A stretch of 64,000 nucleotides of DNA, taken from NCBI GenBank assembly GCA_947561715.1, contig OX387203.1, forward strand, positions 12,462,001-12,526,000, in the 5' to 3' direction. This DNA is from Ascidia mentula (taxonomy: Eukaryota; Chordata; Ascidiacea; Phlebobranchia; Ascidiidae). A program made the translations under genes and the position numbers. Positions within the stretch are counted from its first letter, which is position 1. Every line of letters begins with the position of its first letter. Below the pieces are notes generated by a model. That model was given only the letters and a program-made list of their open reading frames with translations, made no database searches and was not told the DNA's origin. Below, one piece after another: positions 34,112 to 46,295 of this stretch.

Positions 34112-36636
34112 TGTTATCTATGACTACTTCTGGGCGTGGTGACCTGAGATTAAGTATACGTGGCAGTAACGCGTAGGATTCGTGGTGTGAAAAGCCGTTT
34201 CGTTTGGCCGCTTTACGTTTTTATTAACGGCATATATACCCTACTGGTTTTAAGCAGGGCCTACGAGCTTTGAAAAAGATAAACGTTACATTGGCGAGCA
34301 CGCCAGGACCTGCACTTGTAGTGGATGTAAAGAAAAGAGGATTTTCACTGCCCCAGCATGCCGCGTTTTGAGCAAAGCTCAAACTTTTTACAATTTGTCG
34401 ATGCTTTTGAAAGCTTTTCTGCTGGTGTGGATGGCAACCAAGCGCCACGCTTTTTTATTATGCTTGCCGGAGGACCTTGTGTTTGATATGAGGCAAGCCT
34501 ATGGTGAATTGAAAGCGCTCGGTTGTCTAGTTACCAACAACTCTGCCTCACGCAATAGCGCGAAACAGCCCCTTTCTGCATCAGCTGCCAGAAGAGACTA
34601 AAAGGCTGGTTGTTGAAGTATTACAAGCTGGGACAAAAAGCTTACTCAAAAGAAGAGCAAAGTTCCCTTAAAAACTCCTTTGCGAACGGTCTGGGAAACC
34701 GGTCTTTAGCGGACAAAATTTCCAAATCATCCATTTCGGAAGGCACTCCGTCCTTCCAACAAGCCAGTAGAGAGACAATCTACAGTGACACTTCAACTGG
34801 GTACACAGGGGCAAGACATCTTTGCTGTGGCACCTACCAAAGCTTCAAACCTTGATCTAAGCTCCGCAGTAGAGCAAATTGCGGAGCTTCGTGAAGAAGT
34901 ACGGCAGCTACATGAGAAGGGATGCAGGGTGAATGATAGGTTTTAGTATTCCCCTCAGCTTTCCGAATGGTAAATTAGGTCTGAATTTCCTTCAGGCCAA
35001 CTCATGCATTGTTAACTACAATTATACGACACTAACAGCAGGAAACCTGAAGTTGCCCTTGTTACCTAAACCAGTTTCAGATTGTGTGGGGACTCATAAG
35101 ATCTCCCACGAAGTAATGTTTTTGTCGTGGGTAATAATAATGTAATCGACAAGTTTCAGGTTTGCCCTGCAAGAATCGTCACTGCTGTACAAGGAAACCG
35201 GTATCAACCAGCAAGAGATGCAGGACACAGACATCTCCAGCTTGAACAATACGTTACAAGAAATGGGAGTCAAAGACCTTAAACTGCCTCCGATGGAAGA
35301 AGAAGTTCTTTATAAGGTTGCTAATGGAAGTTGCTGATGGAAAAGAGCACCCGATTGCGTGTGTGAGAAAAATTATTCTACAACCAGAAAGAATCTGCTG
35401 GCTGTAATGTACGCTGTTCAACAATTTCGTTGTTATTTATACAATTGTTTTTTCTTCGCACTGACCACGCAACATTCCGATGGCTGTGGAAACAAAAAAA
35501 ACGTGCAAAGGCGATGCTTCCGGTAACCGCTTCAACTGTTGGTTCAACAGACGGAAAGAAAAGTAATTTTAGAGCTGTTACATGACCGTAACCACGGATG
35601 AGGCCACATGGGAAAAGAGCGTACACAGGAGCGTGTCGAAGTTTAGTAGTAGAGCACTGTCTCACATGCCCAGTTTGCGATACCCGAAAGCTGTCGCCCA
35701 AAACTCGCCGAACTCCACTTGTACCGTCCTGCGAAACGTAGCATATGGAAAGGTTGGAAATAGATACACCGGGCGGACTGCCTACGACCTACCGTGGATA
35801 CACGTATATCCTTGTTGTGTCCGACATAGTTTCAAAATACATGCAAGCTTGGCCAATGCAGTCGATGACTGCAGAAGAAACCGCTAGCCTGCTGTATCAC
35901 CGCTGGCTCACAGTTCACGGTGTTCCTGGTCGATTTCATCCCGATCAACACGAAAACTTTGAAAGTGTCATGTTTCACTAATTCGCAAGTTTCACATGCC
36001 AGCTAGTAACGGTTGCGTGGAAAGGAACAATGGATGCACCACGGAGGTTTTGTCTTCGAATCACCACATTGGCGACCTGAAGGATAGGATGAAACTGATC
36101 CAGGAGGTGGTGAAAAGTTGTCTGTAAAGATGAAACAACGCTATGATTCGAAAGCAACGCACAGGAGGTTTGTGTTGGGGACCAGATGTTGTTGCGCAAT
36201 GTGGTCCTGGGGGTTCATGAAAAATAAACTTACACTTGCTATACAAGGGCTCACACACTATCACCAAGCGGTTACCTCCCGTCAGGTATGAAATTCATGG
36301 CGATGACGACAGGGTCCAGACAGTACATTACAATAGACTAAAGTCAAGCAGGGGCGACTTCTCTCGACTTACGTTTGTTAAGTGACAGGGCGACTCTACA
36401 CAAGCTAACTCAGCTAATGATGTCGTAAAGCCAGCTGGCGCATACTTCATTCCCGCACCCGTTCTTCAGCATACAGAGACACGTCTTCGCCCATGGAGAA
36501 ATATCCGTCGTCCCAATTTTTAGCGTCCGCTAATATGATATCGATGTCTACTTCTGGGTGTGGTGACCTGAGACTATGTATGCGTGGCAGTAACGCGAAA
36601 AACTCATTGTGTGAAGAGCTTATTTGTTTGGCCGCT
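34112..36636 (+). mobile_element. LTR retroelement fossil B at the inner edge of the right arm
   Basis: Direct terminal repeats lie at about 34,112-34,290 and 36,536-36,636 (the latter shorter). Both share ACTTCTGGG(C/T)GTGGTGACCTGA and GTGGCAGTAACGCG. TTGGCGAGCACG follows the first LTR as a primer-site-like start. An integrase core fragment (about 35,745-35,980, YILVVSDIVSKYMQAWP) points to Ty3/gypsy. It is heavily decayed, with many breaks and a short internal region. A solo LTR of the same family stands at 6,647-6,828 with the same outer flank. Confidence 0.7.
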
Positions 36637-37476
36637 TAGTACCGGGACTCTTTCAAAAATAAGAAATATAAAAAACGTAGATGGACAGAAATCACAGTGA
36701 ACTTGAGTTTCAAATGTTTTTTTGTCCGTACGGGTAGACTCCTTTAATGTACCACTCTACAACAAACTATATTTGTCCGTACTGTGATACATATATTGTC
36801 TAACTAAGCGAGACCATGGCAAGCCAATGATTCAAGCAAATGTAATTTACAGCACTCCAGCGTTATCGCTTCGATTTATGTACGAAAATGGGCATGCATT
36901 ATACAAACAATTAACAAAATTTTGCTCACAAATGACGCCGCGATGGAATTAGATCACTGCAGCGAAAATGCAGGCCTCGATTGAGAATTTACAACTAATA
37001 TGCATTTGTGACGTTTGTGGCAAACCATAGAATAAAGGAAACGCATAAACCACTTTACGCGAAATGAAAATACATTGGCTAAAATGCCATGTTGTAGTTT
37101 TGCCCTAAAAAATGTATTGGATTTTATGAAATACAACTAATTTCGTCCTTTATCTTTTAAAAAAATGTGGACTGTTTAAATATAACGCGCTATAATATAC
37201 GTTTTACCTGTGTGTTTTAATTAAAAATCACTTTTATATTAAAATATTACTATTTTTTTTTCATTTTTGATGAATAAAACCCATCAGGTTAAGGAATGGT
37301 GTGACACGGCCTTTACAACAAAAATTTTAAACCATGGATACAAAGAAACGCAAACAAAATTTACATGAAAAATTCGCAAGCAAAAAATTCCAATATGTAC
37401 ATGTCCGTCCGTTCAGTCTTTCATTGAAGAAAAAAGTTTTCATTAAATAATCAATACAGGAAACGTTATTTACATT

Positions 37477-40417
37477 CTAGTAACCTATTTTTCGCTCACA
37501 AAGCGCCGAGAAAAGGCTTGTACAGTAATAATCAGCCATTTGGTAGCCATTGGTAAACTTGTGCATGTAACTGCAATCTTGTCTTCCCCTGTAATTATTT
37601 GGTTCACCAGGTACGAAGTCTGTGTTTGCTTTTGTTGCCTTCACTTGATCAACATAATACCATTCCCCTTCAACAAACATGTCAGTCAACCCAATCCAAA
37701 TGCTGTAACGCGTATTAGAGGCGAAGAAGTTTTCCGCAATGTGCCTGGTGGCAAAATTTTTGTGTCAGATAACCGCATTTCCAGTATAAATTAAACGTAC
37801 AAACAATTTTAAACAAAAATCTTAATTATTACCATGCACAAAATTTTCCTCGTGGTTAATTACTACAAATATTTTAATTTTGTAGATCTTTACATAATTT
37901 AAAGTAAAACTTTAAAAGCCAAACATTTTAGATTGTGTTTTCAACTCACGTTCTGGTGTCGTTCGATCGAAGTCCAACCGCCGCCAGATCACCTCCCTTG
38001 CTCTTACAGAACTTTCTGGAATCGTTGAAATTATTTCCGGATCGTTTCACCAAGTATTCGTAACCATTAAATACTGGAACCCATCCAATGTCTGAAATAA
38101 ATATAAATACATTTGTAGTAATTGGTTATGTTGATATAAACAAGCGTATTTTTAATAGTCAGCTGCAGACAGTATTGTCGGCTAATTAGCTGACGAGATC
38201 GTTGTAAGTCGCACCATATCTGCAATAGCCGGTAAGACTTTAAGGTCGAAACAATAGCCCTGTCTGCAGGTCACTATAAAAAAAGATTACTGGCTCTATT
38301 AAACATATTTTAGTTTACCTTTCTGAAGTTTACTGATATTACGCTCGGCTGCTGCCACTTTTGTCTTTAGAGCATTTGCATCTTTCTGTAATCTGTAAGT
38401 TGTGTTGGACAATGATGTGTTGACGGTTTTAAGTCGGTTGTTGAGCTTTTGCGTAGCCTGTTCTAATGATTGGTTAAGGAAAGTTAGGGTTTGTTTCAAT
38501 GTTGAAACATCATTTGATTGTTTGTCGAAGAGAGAGTTGATCTGCCCTTGTAATTTTGTGTTGTTTTTCGATTGGGAATCCGATCTGCCGATTAGTGAAC
38601 TGACCTGCAATACAATTTATGTTTTATTTGCCTTTCCTTGTCAACGAAAACACAACCTCACAAAGCAATCGTTTACATTGTTCTTAAGAAAGCATTTACA
38701 TCAATTGTCATTTGAGGAATTTACCAACTTTCAGCGTTCACGCACAAGAATTCAAAAAGCATAGACTGTTGTATTTTAAACAAGAGTTATTATTTTCGCA
38801 TGCACGCCAGTAAGTTAGTGTATAGACGTAGGAAATGTTAAAATTGATACAAACCGTATTTTTGACAGAATTCAGTTGATTGCTTGCATTTTTCAGCGCT
38901 CCCTGCAATTTTGTCAATTCGCTTCCATGTCGTGCCAACGTAGCGTCAATCATCTTTGCCCTGTTCCTTGCAGTTGTGTTGTCGTGACGTAAACCTTCAC
39001 TCACTCGTCGCACTGATTTAATTAGGGAATTCACCGAACCTTCCACCGACGACAGCTGGTTTTGGGTCCCCAGCACCGATCTACCTAAAGCTTGTATACG
39101 ACTTTGTATGTTTATAACAGTCTTGTTTACTCTGTCGGTGTTTGTTTTGCTGCTTGTGTCTTGTGAGTTCAAGATTTGTTTCAATTCATTGATGGACGAT
39201 TCCACTTTTTCAAGCTCGTTTCCTTGTGTGAGAAGAGATTGGTTGACGGTCATAATTTGGAAACTTGTTTTGGGTTCGTCGTTTGGTTTCGGAGGTTTCT
39301 GGTTCTTCAGCTTTGAATTGAAAAGTCAGCAAATGAGTAAAAGTTTGCTAGCATCGACATCATGAATGCTCAATTATTGCATTTTAATTTCATATTCACT
39401 TCGCTAATTTTATAAATTTCCACTGAGATCAAAATTTAATTTGCGATGTGAACATAAAAATAAAGTTGTTTTTTTGTATTTTCCATTTAGATGATTTTTT
39501 GCTATAAATACACGTAATTATGTGAATTGAACAGAATAAAGGAAAGGCTGTCGCAGAGACGTGACGTCACCATATAAAATATCATGCAAACAAATGCTGG
39601 GAAAAAGGGGAGTTCGTCACGTATTAGCGTGTGCGTACAGAGGCGGGATTTTTGAGACTTATTCAAATAATATTCAAATTTTTTGTTTAATTGTGTCATT
39701 ACTGCAGCATTACAAGGCAAATCTGCACAGTTTCAATATTTGAAGTTAAAATGCAATCAGACGTTATAACATGCGGGAAAATGTAAAAAACATAAACGGA
39801 AGGTTTTGTGAGTATTAAGGTAGCAATCCATTCAAATACCGTACACACAAATTAGTTGTAAAGCCAAATTAACAGTTATGTGCAAATTAAATTATTTACA
39901 AACGAAAATATACCTCAGCCAAAGCAACGACTGCGACACCAAATCCAACCAATGCCACAAGAAACACAAATGTCGTCGCAATTTTCCATCTCTTAACCGC
40001 TTCCACGTCACTCTTGCTGCGACCTTTGCAGAACACACAATGAAATCTCAACGATCGCATATTTTATAAAAGCAAAACATGTTCTCGATAAAGCAATTTA
40101 ATAATGTACCAATCGCACCAAAACAATGTGTAGATTTGCACAGAATTGATTGTATCGATTGCCAATTCTACAGCTTTACTACAGACTAAATTACTTCGTG
40201 GTTCTTATTTAATGTTTTACAAAACAACCTAATAAAATATGCGGGTCTTTAAATGTGTTTGACAACAAAGATTATGAAGTCTTATTATTTAAAGCTAGGC
40301 TTCAGAAAGTCTACATTCAAGTAGTTACGACTTGCTTACATAATATTTACCGTGAACTCCCTGATCATCAGGAATTCTCCAGTGGTTTTCGTTCAATTCG
40401 TATGTTTGACCTGTCAT
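37477..40417 (-). CDS. Membrane C-type lectin gene 3 (complete, inverted copy)
   Basis: Exons on -: 40,417-40,351, 40,023-39,914, 39,310-38,855, 38,604-38,319, 38,091-37,950 and 37,744-37,477; 442 residues, every junction in phase. It is a type II membrane protein: short N-terminus (MTGQTYELNENHWRIP), helix about residues 35-57, coiled stalk about 60-306, and C-type lectin domain 307-442 with WIGL, EPN and MAD before YYC (the Asp of the WND motif is kept, unlike copies 1 and 2). Exon 3 is 207 bases longer than in copy 2. The start was chosen from the conserved first exon behind an acceptor. The likely role is a calcium-dependent glycan receptor; the ligand is unknown. Confidence 0.87.
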
Positions 40418-41689
40418 GGTTGTTTAAATACAATCTGTGCAAAAAGAAATTTTGTTACCTACTAAAGTTAATATGATTTCAATTTTTACACTTGTATATT
40501 ACGCAACGTTGCGCCGAAATATCTGTTTTTTTTGCTTCTAACAATGTAGGACAAGTTCCCCAATAGCAATTTGTTTCCTGCTCTGTCGCATTGTTCTACT
40601 GCAAACGTTGACCCGATTTGTCTTGAAATGTACTTCGTGTTTTCTGTCAAAAGTTATTAATTACAGTCACGTGGTTTCCGACGTCACCAGACTGTTTGAC
40701 GTCACTTAATTGAACCTTCCGTAGCTGCGATTCGTTGATGTGTGAGGCGTGACTATTGTTTTGTGAAGAAATAGTGATTTTTGTGAAATAATTGCCGCGG
40801 TTTTGGCTCCGAGAGCATTTGCATGTTGCTCCGACCCACAATAGTTTTGGCAAGTGTGTCGATAAATGGCCAAATTAGTCCCCAGTTTGCATAGCTGGGG
40901 ATTTTGTTGCAATATTATCATTTCGTGACACAATATTGCAACAGTTTTCGTTGCAACAAAGACGAACTCAAGTAGCGATAAATAAAATGATGAAATTATT
41001 TCTGACGAAAATCTTCTTGCAGAATTACAAAATAACCTTGTGTCAAACGCATTTATTGTTTATATTTTATATTGTCATTCTGCAAACGTGAAGTTTCCAC
41101 CTGTGTCACGCACAACAAGAAAAGGTCGATTTCGGAATGAAAATCTTCTTGGTTACAAATACAATTTGCAATGGTTTTTTGACATAGGCTATCAGCGCGG
41201 ATACATTAATGTTCCTCCACATGGCAAAATAGTTTGCTGTTAACATTGTATGGGTGTCGACATGCAAGAATGAAACAGTTTGAGAATTTATTTTGTAAAC
41301 AATTGCCCAAATTACTGCCGACCTAATTTCTTGTCCGATACAACTGAATACGTTCTGTTCCATTATATTTTTTGTTGTTCGTCTCTTGTTTAAAACTATG
41401 GCGTGTTTAACAAAACTACAAAAACGTATCCCAATGCTTTAAAAAGTAGTAAATTACTTCTTTAAAATCGTGTAATATGAGTGTGCAAAGCATGCACGCC
41501 AATGTTTTTTACGGCTAGTAAATATTTTCGTCGGGGCGTCATAAAAATATTGTTGTGGAAACCGCTTTGAATAACGAAATAAGACACAAATATTTTACCG
41601 TTCATCAATTCCCGAAAACAAACCAATAGAAAAAATTTGTGCCAATTATCAACAAAATAATCTCCAAAATTTTTTTATATTTTATCCAC

Positions 41690-41940
41690 GCACAAGTCCG
41701 GTTTGCAAGACGTGACATTAGTGACGCTTCCGTGACGTCATCCTGTCACGAAACCGCCTTTGCCAGGTTGAAGGGAAGACAGAGCAATTCAACCATGCAA
41801 AGAGTTTCTGCAAATGTTGCGCCAATTTATTTCTCCAATAACGGTATTCGTAACTAATGTAAAAAAAACGAAATTTTGCGCTAATAATTACAAATTTACA
41901 AACTATAAAAATACTTCCAAGCAAGTTAAACCAACTGTTC
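41690..41940. repeat. Upstream lectin-unit sequence also copied into the Mutator-like element
   Basis: This block matches 2,360-2,650 (inverted, as expected for the arm) and also the interior of the foldback element at 1,380-1,680. It marks the source type of the captured sequence. Confidence 0.65.
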
Positions 41941-42024
41941 TAGCTTAATCGATGAATGTAGACATTTCGTCCGTTGTTGTAGCAAGACTGAAACTTAAAA
42001 TAAGCAATGTGGAGCCAATAATAT

Positions 42025-42110
42025 GAGTTGTGTATAAGCTGCACACAGATGGCCACTGTTTCGACCTGAAAGGTCTCGTCAGTGCAGCAGGTGTGACTAT
42101 CAGACGACTT
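42025..42110 (-). repeat. Short repeat H1 with hammerhead-like core
   Basis: On - the order is CTGACGA, a five-pair stem (GACCT / AGGTC, loop TTC), then GAAAC, followed by AGTGGCCATCTGTGTGCAGC. CTGANGA - stem II - GAAA is the conserved core of hammerhead ribozymes. Relatives lie at 48,230-48,285 (-), 48,465-48,515 (+), 55,518-55,736 (+) and 62,068-62,110 (+). The cleavage-site strand was not located here. Confidence 0.5.
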
Positions 42111-42525
42111 TGCTGACCAAACGGCCAAGCAAAGACTTCCACTTTGTGGTGACTATACAATCACCGTCATCACAATTACTACGTTTCCATGGCCACTTTT
42201 CAGGCGTAGTACTCGGCCCGAAGCCCGAAAAACGGAAGTGACGTAGTAAAACGAGGCGCTTTACTGCGCCTGAACTGGCGATCGGTCGGGCGGTCTAGAA
42301 GGGGTTGCCTGACGGAGTTGAGGCGGAGTATACTCGGCCCGACGGATTTTAGTTTTGTTGATGTTGCAAGTCTGCAGGTGTTAAACTGGTCGTAAAAATT
42401 ATATCAACGCAGCGTTAAGTGCAGATGTTGGTTTTGTTGACGTTGCAAGTCTGCAGATGTTAAAGTGGTCGTAAAAGTTACGTTCGCTAATAGATATATT
42501 ATTTATCCAGAAATAGTTCAGAAAG

Positions 42526-43029
42526 ATGGCGAAAGTAGAAGGTGTTGTAAAAATGTGGACTGACGCGCAAACCAACGATTTAATTGTTATTGCAAAGCAA
42601 CTAAATTTGGTAGCGCAAACGGATAGCAAATCCAGAAGAAATAAAGATGTTAAGCAGCAGGCAGCTGAAGAAATGAGAAAAAAGGGACACAATTTTGACA
42701 TGTGTGAAGTATTTTTATTGAAATCGAAATTGTTTCACATAATAGGCTCACTTGCACAACTGCAGGTTAACATCTTCAGACATCAAGTTCGACGGAAGTG
42801 GCGGCTACTTAAATCAAAGTATAACAAAATAAAAGGGGATTTAAACAGATCAGGTGCTTCATCCAAAGGTTTAGACTGGAATCATTTTGAAAAAATGGAT
42901 GAAATCCTTGGAACAAGACCGGCAGAGTGCAGTGATGAAAAAAAGGAGAGTGCCAGCACTGAAAATATACTAAATTTTTTAAAAGACAGTCAAGAAACTA
43001 ACCCAAAAAAATATAGAAAACATGGTTAA
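42526..43029 (+). CDS. Harbinger accessory Myb/SANT-like DNA-binding protein
   Basis: An open frame of 167 codons from ATG 42,526. The first part shows the trihelix-like pattern: KMWTDAQTNDLI, then HQVRRKWRLLKSKYNKIK. An in-frame GT-AG segment (42,709-42,765, 57 bases) falls between the second and third helix and, if removed, gives E-VNIFRHQVRRKW; it may be a true intron read through by the ORF. In the superfamily this protein enters the nucleus with the transposase and binds element ends. The frame looks intact. Confidence 0.75.
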   Translation: MAKVEGVVKMWTDAQTNDLIVIAKQLNLVAQTDSKSRRNKDVKQQAAEEMRKKGHNFDMCEVFLLKSKLFHIIGSLAQLQVNIFRHQVRRKWRLLKSKYNKIKGDLNRSGASSKGLDWNHFEKMDEILGTRPAECSDEKKESASTENILNFLKDSQETNPKKYRKHG

Positions 43030-43187
43030 TGTCCTGACACGTCTAGCTGATGTGCTCACCTCGTCTATTGATTCACAAAATACTTTAAAGTGCCATGTTT
43101 TCTTCTTGTACTGTTGCAACAATGCAAACATTCAATTCGTATTACATTTTATTAAAAAGAACTAAAGAAATGAAATTTAGTGCTACT

Positions 43188-44614
43188 TTATAACAAATTA
43201 CACAAATAATCTGCAATGGTGGTGCGAACTTTACTGTCCACTGCAGCATCTGGTTGTGAAGTGGACCCATGGGTCAGAGTAATTTCAGTATCCCTTGGGA
43301 CAGGTGTTTGGGCCTCTTTACACATGTTATGCATTATGCAACATGCTGCAATAATGAAAGGAGCTTCTTTAATGTCAACATCTAGTTTTCGCTTCAATAT
43401 TCGCCAACGAGCCTCCCAAAAGCATTCTCAACCACAATACGAACACTGCTATGGTGAAAATTCAATGTCTCCTGTTTGTCAGTTAAGCTAGACCCAGTGT
43501 ACGGCCTCATCAGCCATGGCAGCAAGGGATATGCAGAATCTCCAACAATCATCAGAGGAATCTGTACATTGTTGATACAACTTAAATTGGTTGAAGCATA
43601 ATGATATGAAAAACTTTGTACTTTTGGTAGGTTGAATGAAATGCAGGCACGCAGCACATATGCGTCATGCACACTGCCAGGCATTTTGACTGACACATCT
43701 CTGAATCTTAAAAACATATATTAAATGTAATGAAACATAAACAAAATTATACAATCTTCACCTATACTGATTATCAACCACTGCTTAAAGCACAAGAGAT
43801 GGAAACCTTTTTCTGTTTATAAAATCTCTCATTCCATGTTTTGGTGGTTTTACATGTGTATGGCATCCATCAATTGCCCCAAATACTTGTGGAAATCCAG
43901 ACTTTTGATGATTCTGATTTGCTATTATTTGGGCTTCAGTGGATTTAGGAAGATAAATGAACTGGTTGTGTTTCTTGCAAAGAGCCTTACAAAACCTACA
44001 AGAAAAACATTTTAGCTGCAATATATTTTCCTGCAGTTGCTCAGTACCTGTGCAAACACCGGTGAATGGATGTCTTGTGTATTCCGAAGGCAACTCCAAC
44101 AACTCTAAATTCAGCTGCTGAAACTAATTTATACAAAGCAACTGCAATCCTTTTTTCAAGGGGTATAGGTGCCCTAACTGATCTATCATCTACAAATGAC
44201 AATGTTTTTAAGTTTATGGAAAGTTCACAAAAAAATCTAGTTCAAAACCTGGTTTCATATCTTCACCAAGCAGCAAAATAAGCTGTTGAAAAGTAGACTT
44301 TCTAATCCGGAAATGTTTTAGCGAATCGGAGTCATCGAAGTTTTTTACAACAGTGTCCCACCAATCAGTAGACCTGTATTATTATTAAGGTAACATAAAC
44401 TGTACTCATAGAAAGGAAGAAATACTCCTTCAAACCTTTGAAACATCCAAAACCTTCTTTTTTTAACTGTAGCCTGGCCACTGAGGTCATGTGCAATAAG
44501 CATACTTGTTGCCTGAAGGCATGTAGTTCGGTTCTGCACCATAACAATCAAAACAGCTAGTTGTAATGCAAAAACAGTTAACAGAACTAAATCTTGTGAT
44601 ATTTGAGGTTCCAT
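43188..44614 (-). pseudogene. HARBI1-like DDE transposase, inactive copy
   Basis: Coding blocks on - run 44,614-43,188, with probable introns ending near 44,377, around 44,048-43,998 and around 43,757-43,700. The DDE motifs are visible: FGAIDGCHTH (first Asp), IVGDSAYPLLPWLMRPY (second Asp) and RIVVENAFGRL (Glu). Two lesions are seen: a stop in SLVL*AVVDN near 43,786, where a Gln codon is expected, and a one-base frame change near 43,400, after which RWRILKRKLDVD continues in another frame. It encodes the nuclease that moves the element, so this copy should be dead. Confidence 0.8.
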
Positions 44615-45379
44615 GGCACGTTTTGTTCAAAACGACTTTGTCCGATACTCTGCAAGACAGCATCTGCCAACTGCCGCGCAAGGGAAATCCCAAAAATCTA
44701 TACGCCTGACCGGTCACAAAACGGACATGGAAACGCAAACCGTTTTGCGCCTATTCGTTCGGGCCTAGTATATGATCGGGCCATGTTTTCGGGCTATGTG
44801 CGAAAGTGGCCATGGAAACGTAGTAATTGAAACATAAAATTTGCAAAACCTTTGAGTACTCAAAAAACATAAAAAAATACGTATTTTAACGTAGTGAGTT
44901 TTAACCCTTTATTGTACAAATAACAGAGTAAGTGTCACTATGCGTTTTGATTACATGCAAAGCCAACAACGTCAGAAATAATATATGCTGTTGATTTATT
45001 TTCATCATCGTCAGTTTATGATTTCTGTGGAGACGGAACATTGGATTAAGAACCGCATGCGGCGCAAGAGACGCGTTGACGACCTCTGGTTTGATGACTT
45101 CTTTGACCAGTTGGAGAATATTCCTCGCCAATCACTGTTACATGACATATGGTGCGAAAAAGTTGTCACATTTGGAATGACTAAACAAAATTTAGGTCAA
45201 ATCAGTGCGAATCATTAGTAACACTAAATACCTCGGAAAACACCACATTATAACTTGTTTCAATCCAAATGCTTAGTTGTCAACAGAAGATTTAGAACAA
45301 AAGAAAATGAAAGCAATCGTGACTAGTTGACGTCACAAAGTAATTTGCGATGCGGATGAAGATAATGATGATGTTTGGT

Positions 45380-46290
45380 TTACAGCCAGGTTGGCAAAGG
45401 GTTGCTGGAATGAAGTGAATATTATATTGCCGATTTGTCGCTTAAAGTGTTCCACTGGACAGTTTAGTTTGCTTCATACCCAATTTTGGTGATAGTTTGA
45501 TCCATAATTTGGCCACAAACCTTTTGAGGCAAAAAATCGCACTAGTTTTTTGTTGTTGTTTAACAAAGTATAAGAGTTAGGGTTTACAATGAGACAAAAT
45601 TCTGCTTTGGTATTTATTGAATCCTAAAACCTGTCAAAGTTAAGTTTCAAATAAAATACCCTCAAATGATTTAAATATTACGACTCATTCAAATGGCATG
45701 TTACATATAACGGCCACAATGATAAGAAAATTCGAAAATAAAACGCAATTTACATTGGTTTTAAAATTCGTGTTCCTGGGCCGTGTTTTCTTGTAAATTG
45801 ATCAGACAAAGGGGAAACGTATCAGACCAATGTCGAACCGAACGTGACCACTTTTCTGACAAAACCGATGTTAAATTCATTCGTGGTCGACACGGAATAA
45901 AGCTGAATTACTTCGTGACAGAACTTGTTAAACGGACGTGTTTTGTGGCAACCCCTCGCACGCAGACGATAAAGTCAACGTAGCGATGGTAACTTCTACA
46001 TACATTGCTTTCATATTTTGTGCAAGAAAGCTTAGTTTAACTGCCCAAAATTTGTACGATGCAAAACGTGTTGCGCAACTATGACGTCATATTGGTTAAC
46101 AATCAGACGTCCGAAAAAAAGGAAATCGCATGTTGGAACGTGAAGAGATTTGTGCGCGGACTGAAATTGCGCAAATCACGTGGACTGTTTTGTCATAAAG
46201 GAAGAGTTGAAGGAAATAAAAAAAGATTAAATATGTCTCATGTCATTTCAGTCAGACCAAAAGTGCATGTGTGAACGTGAGACGTAGTGT
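45380..46290. other. Upstream of lectin gene 4; no gene seen
   Basis: AT-rich with short ORFs (for example 46,059-46,274, + strand) that lack domains. Confidence 0.35.
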
Positions 46291-46295
46291 TTACG

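Larger units (their letters stand above)
42178..44824. mobile_element. PIF/Harbinger DNA transposon, about 2.65 kb
   Basis: Terminal inverted repeats (42,178-42,200 and 44,803-44,824) read ACTACGTTTCCATGGCCAC inwards. Both flanks show AATT, so the short target duplication cannot be fixed exactly (the family usually duplicates 3 bp). It carries two genes facing each other, a Myb/SANT-like protein (+) and a HARBI1-like transposase (-), the standard pair for this superfamily. It is inserted in the right arm only. Confidence 0.85.
36640..45375. repeat. Right arm of the large inverted duplication
   Basis: Read on -, this region matches about 1,085-6,646: spacer, lectin gene, upstream region. Inside it the Harbinger element (42,178-44,824) and a short repeat (about 41,945-42,173) have no left-arm counterpart; conversely the Mutator-like element is absent here. 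Sequence resemblance ends at LTR family B on the inner side. Confidence 0.8.
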
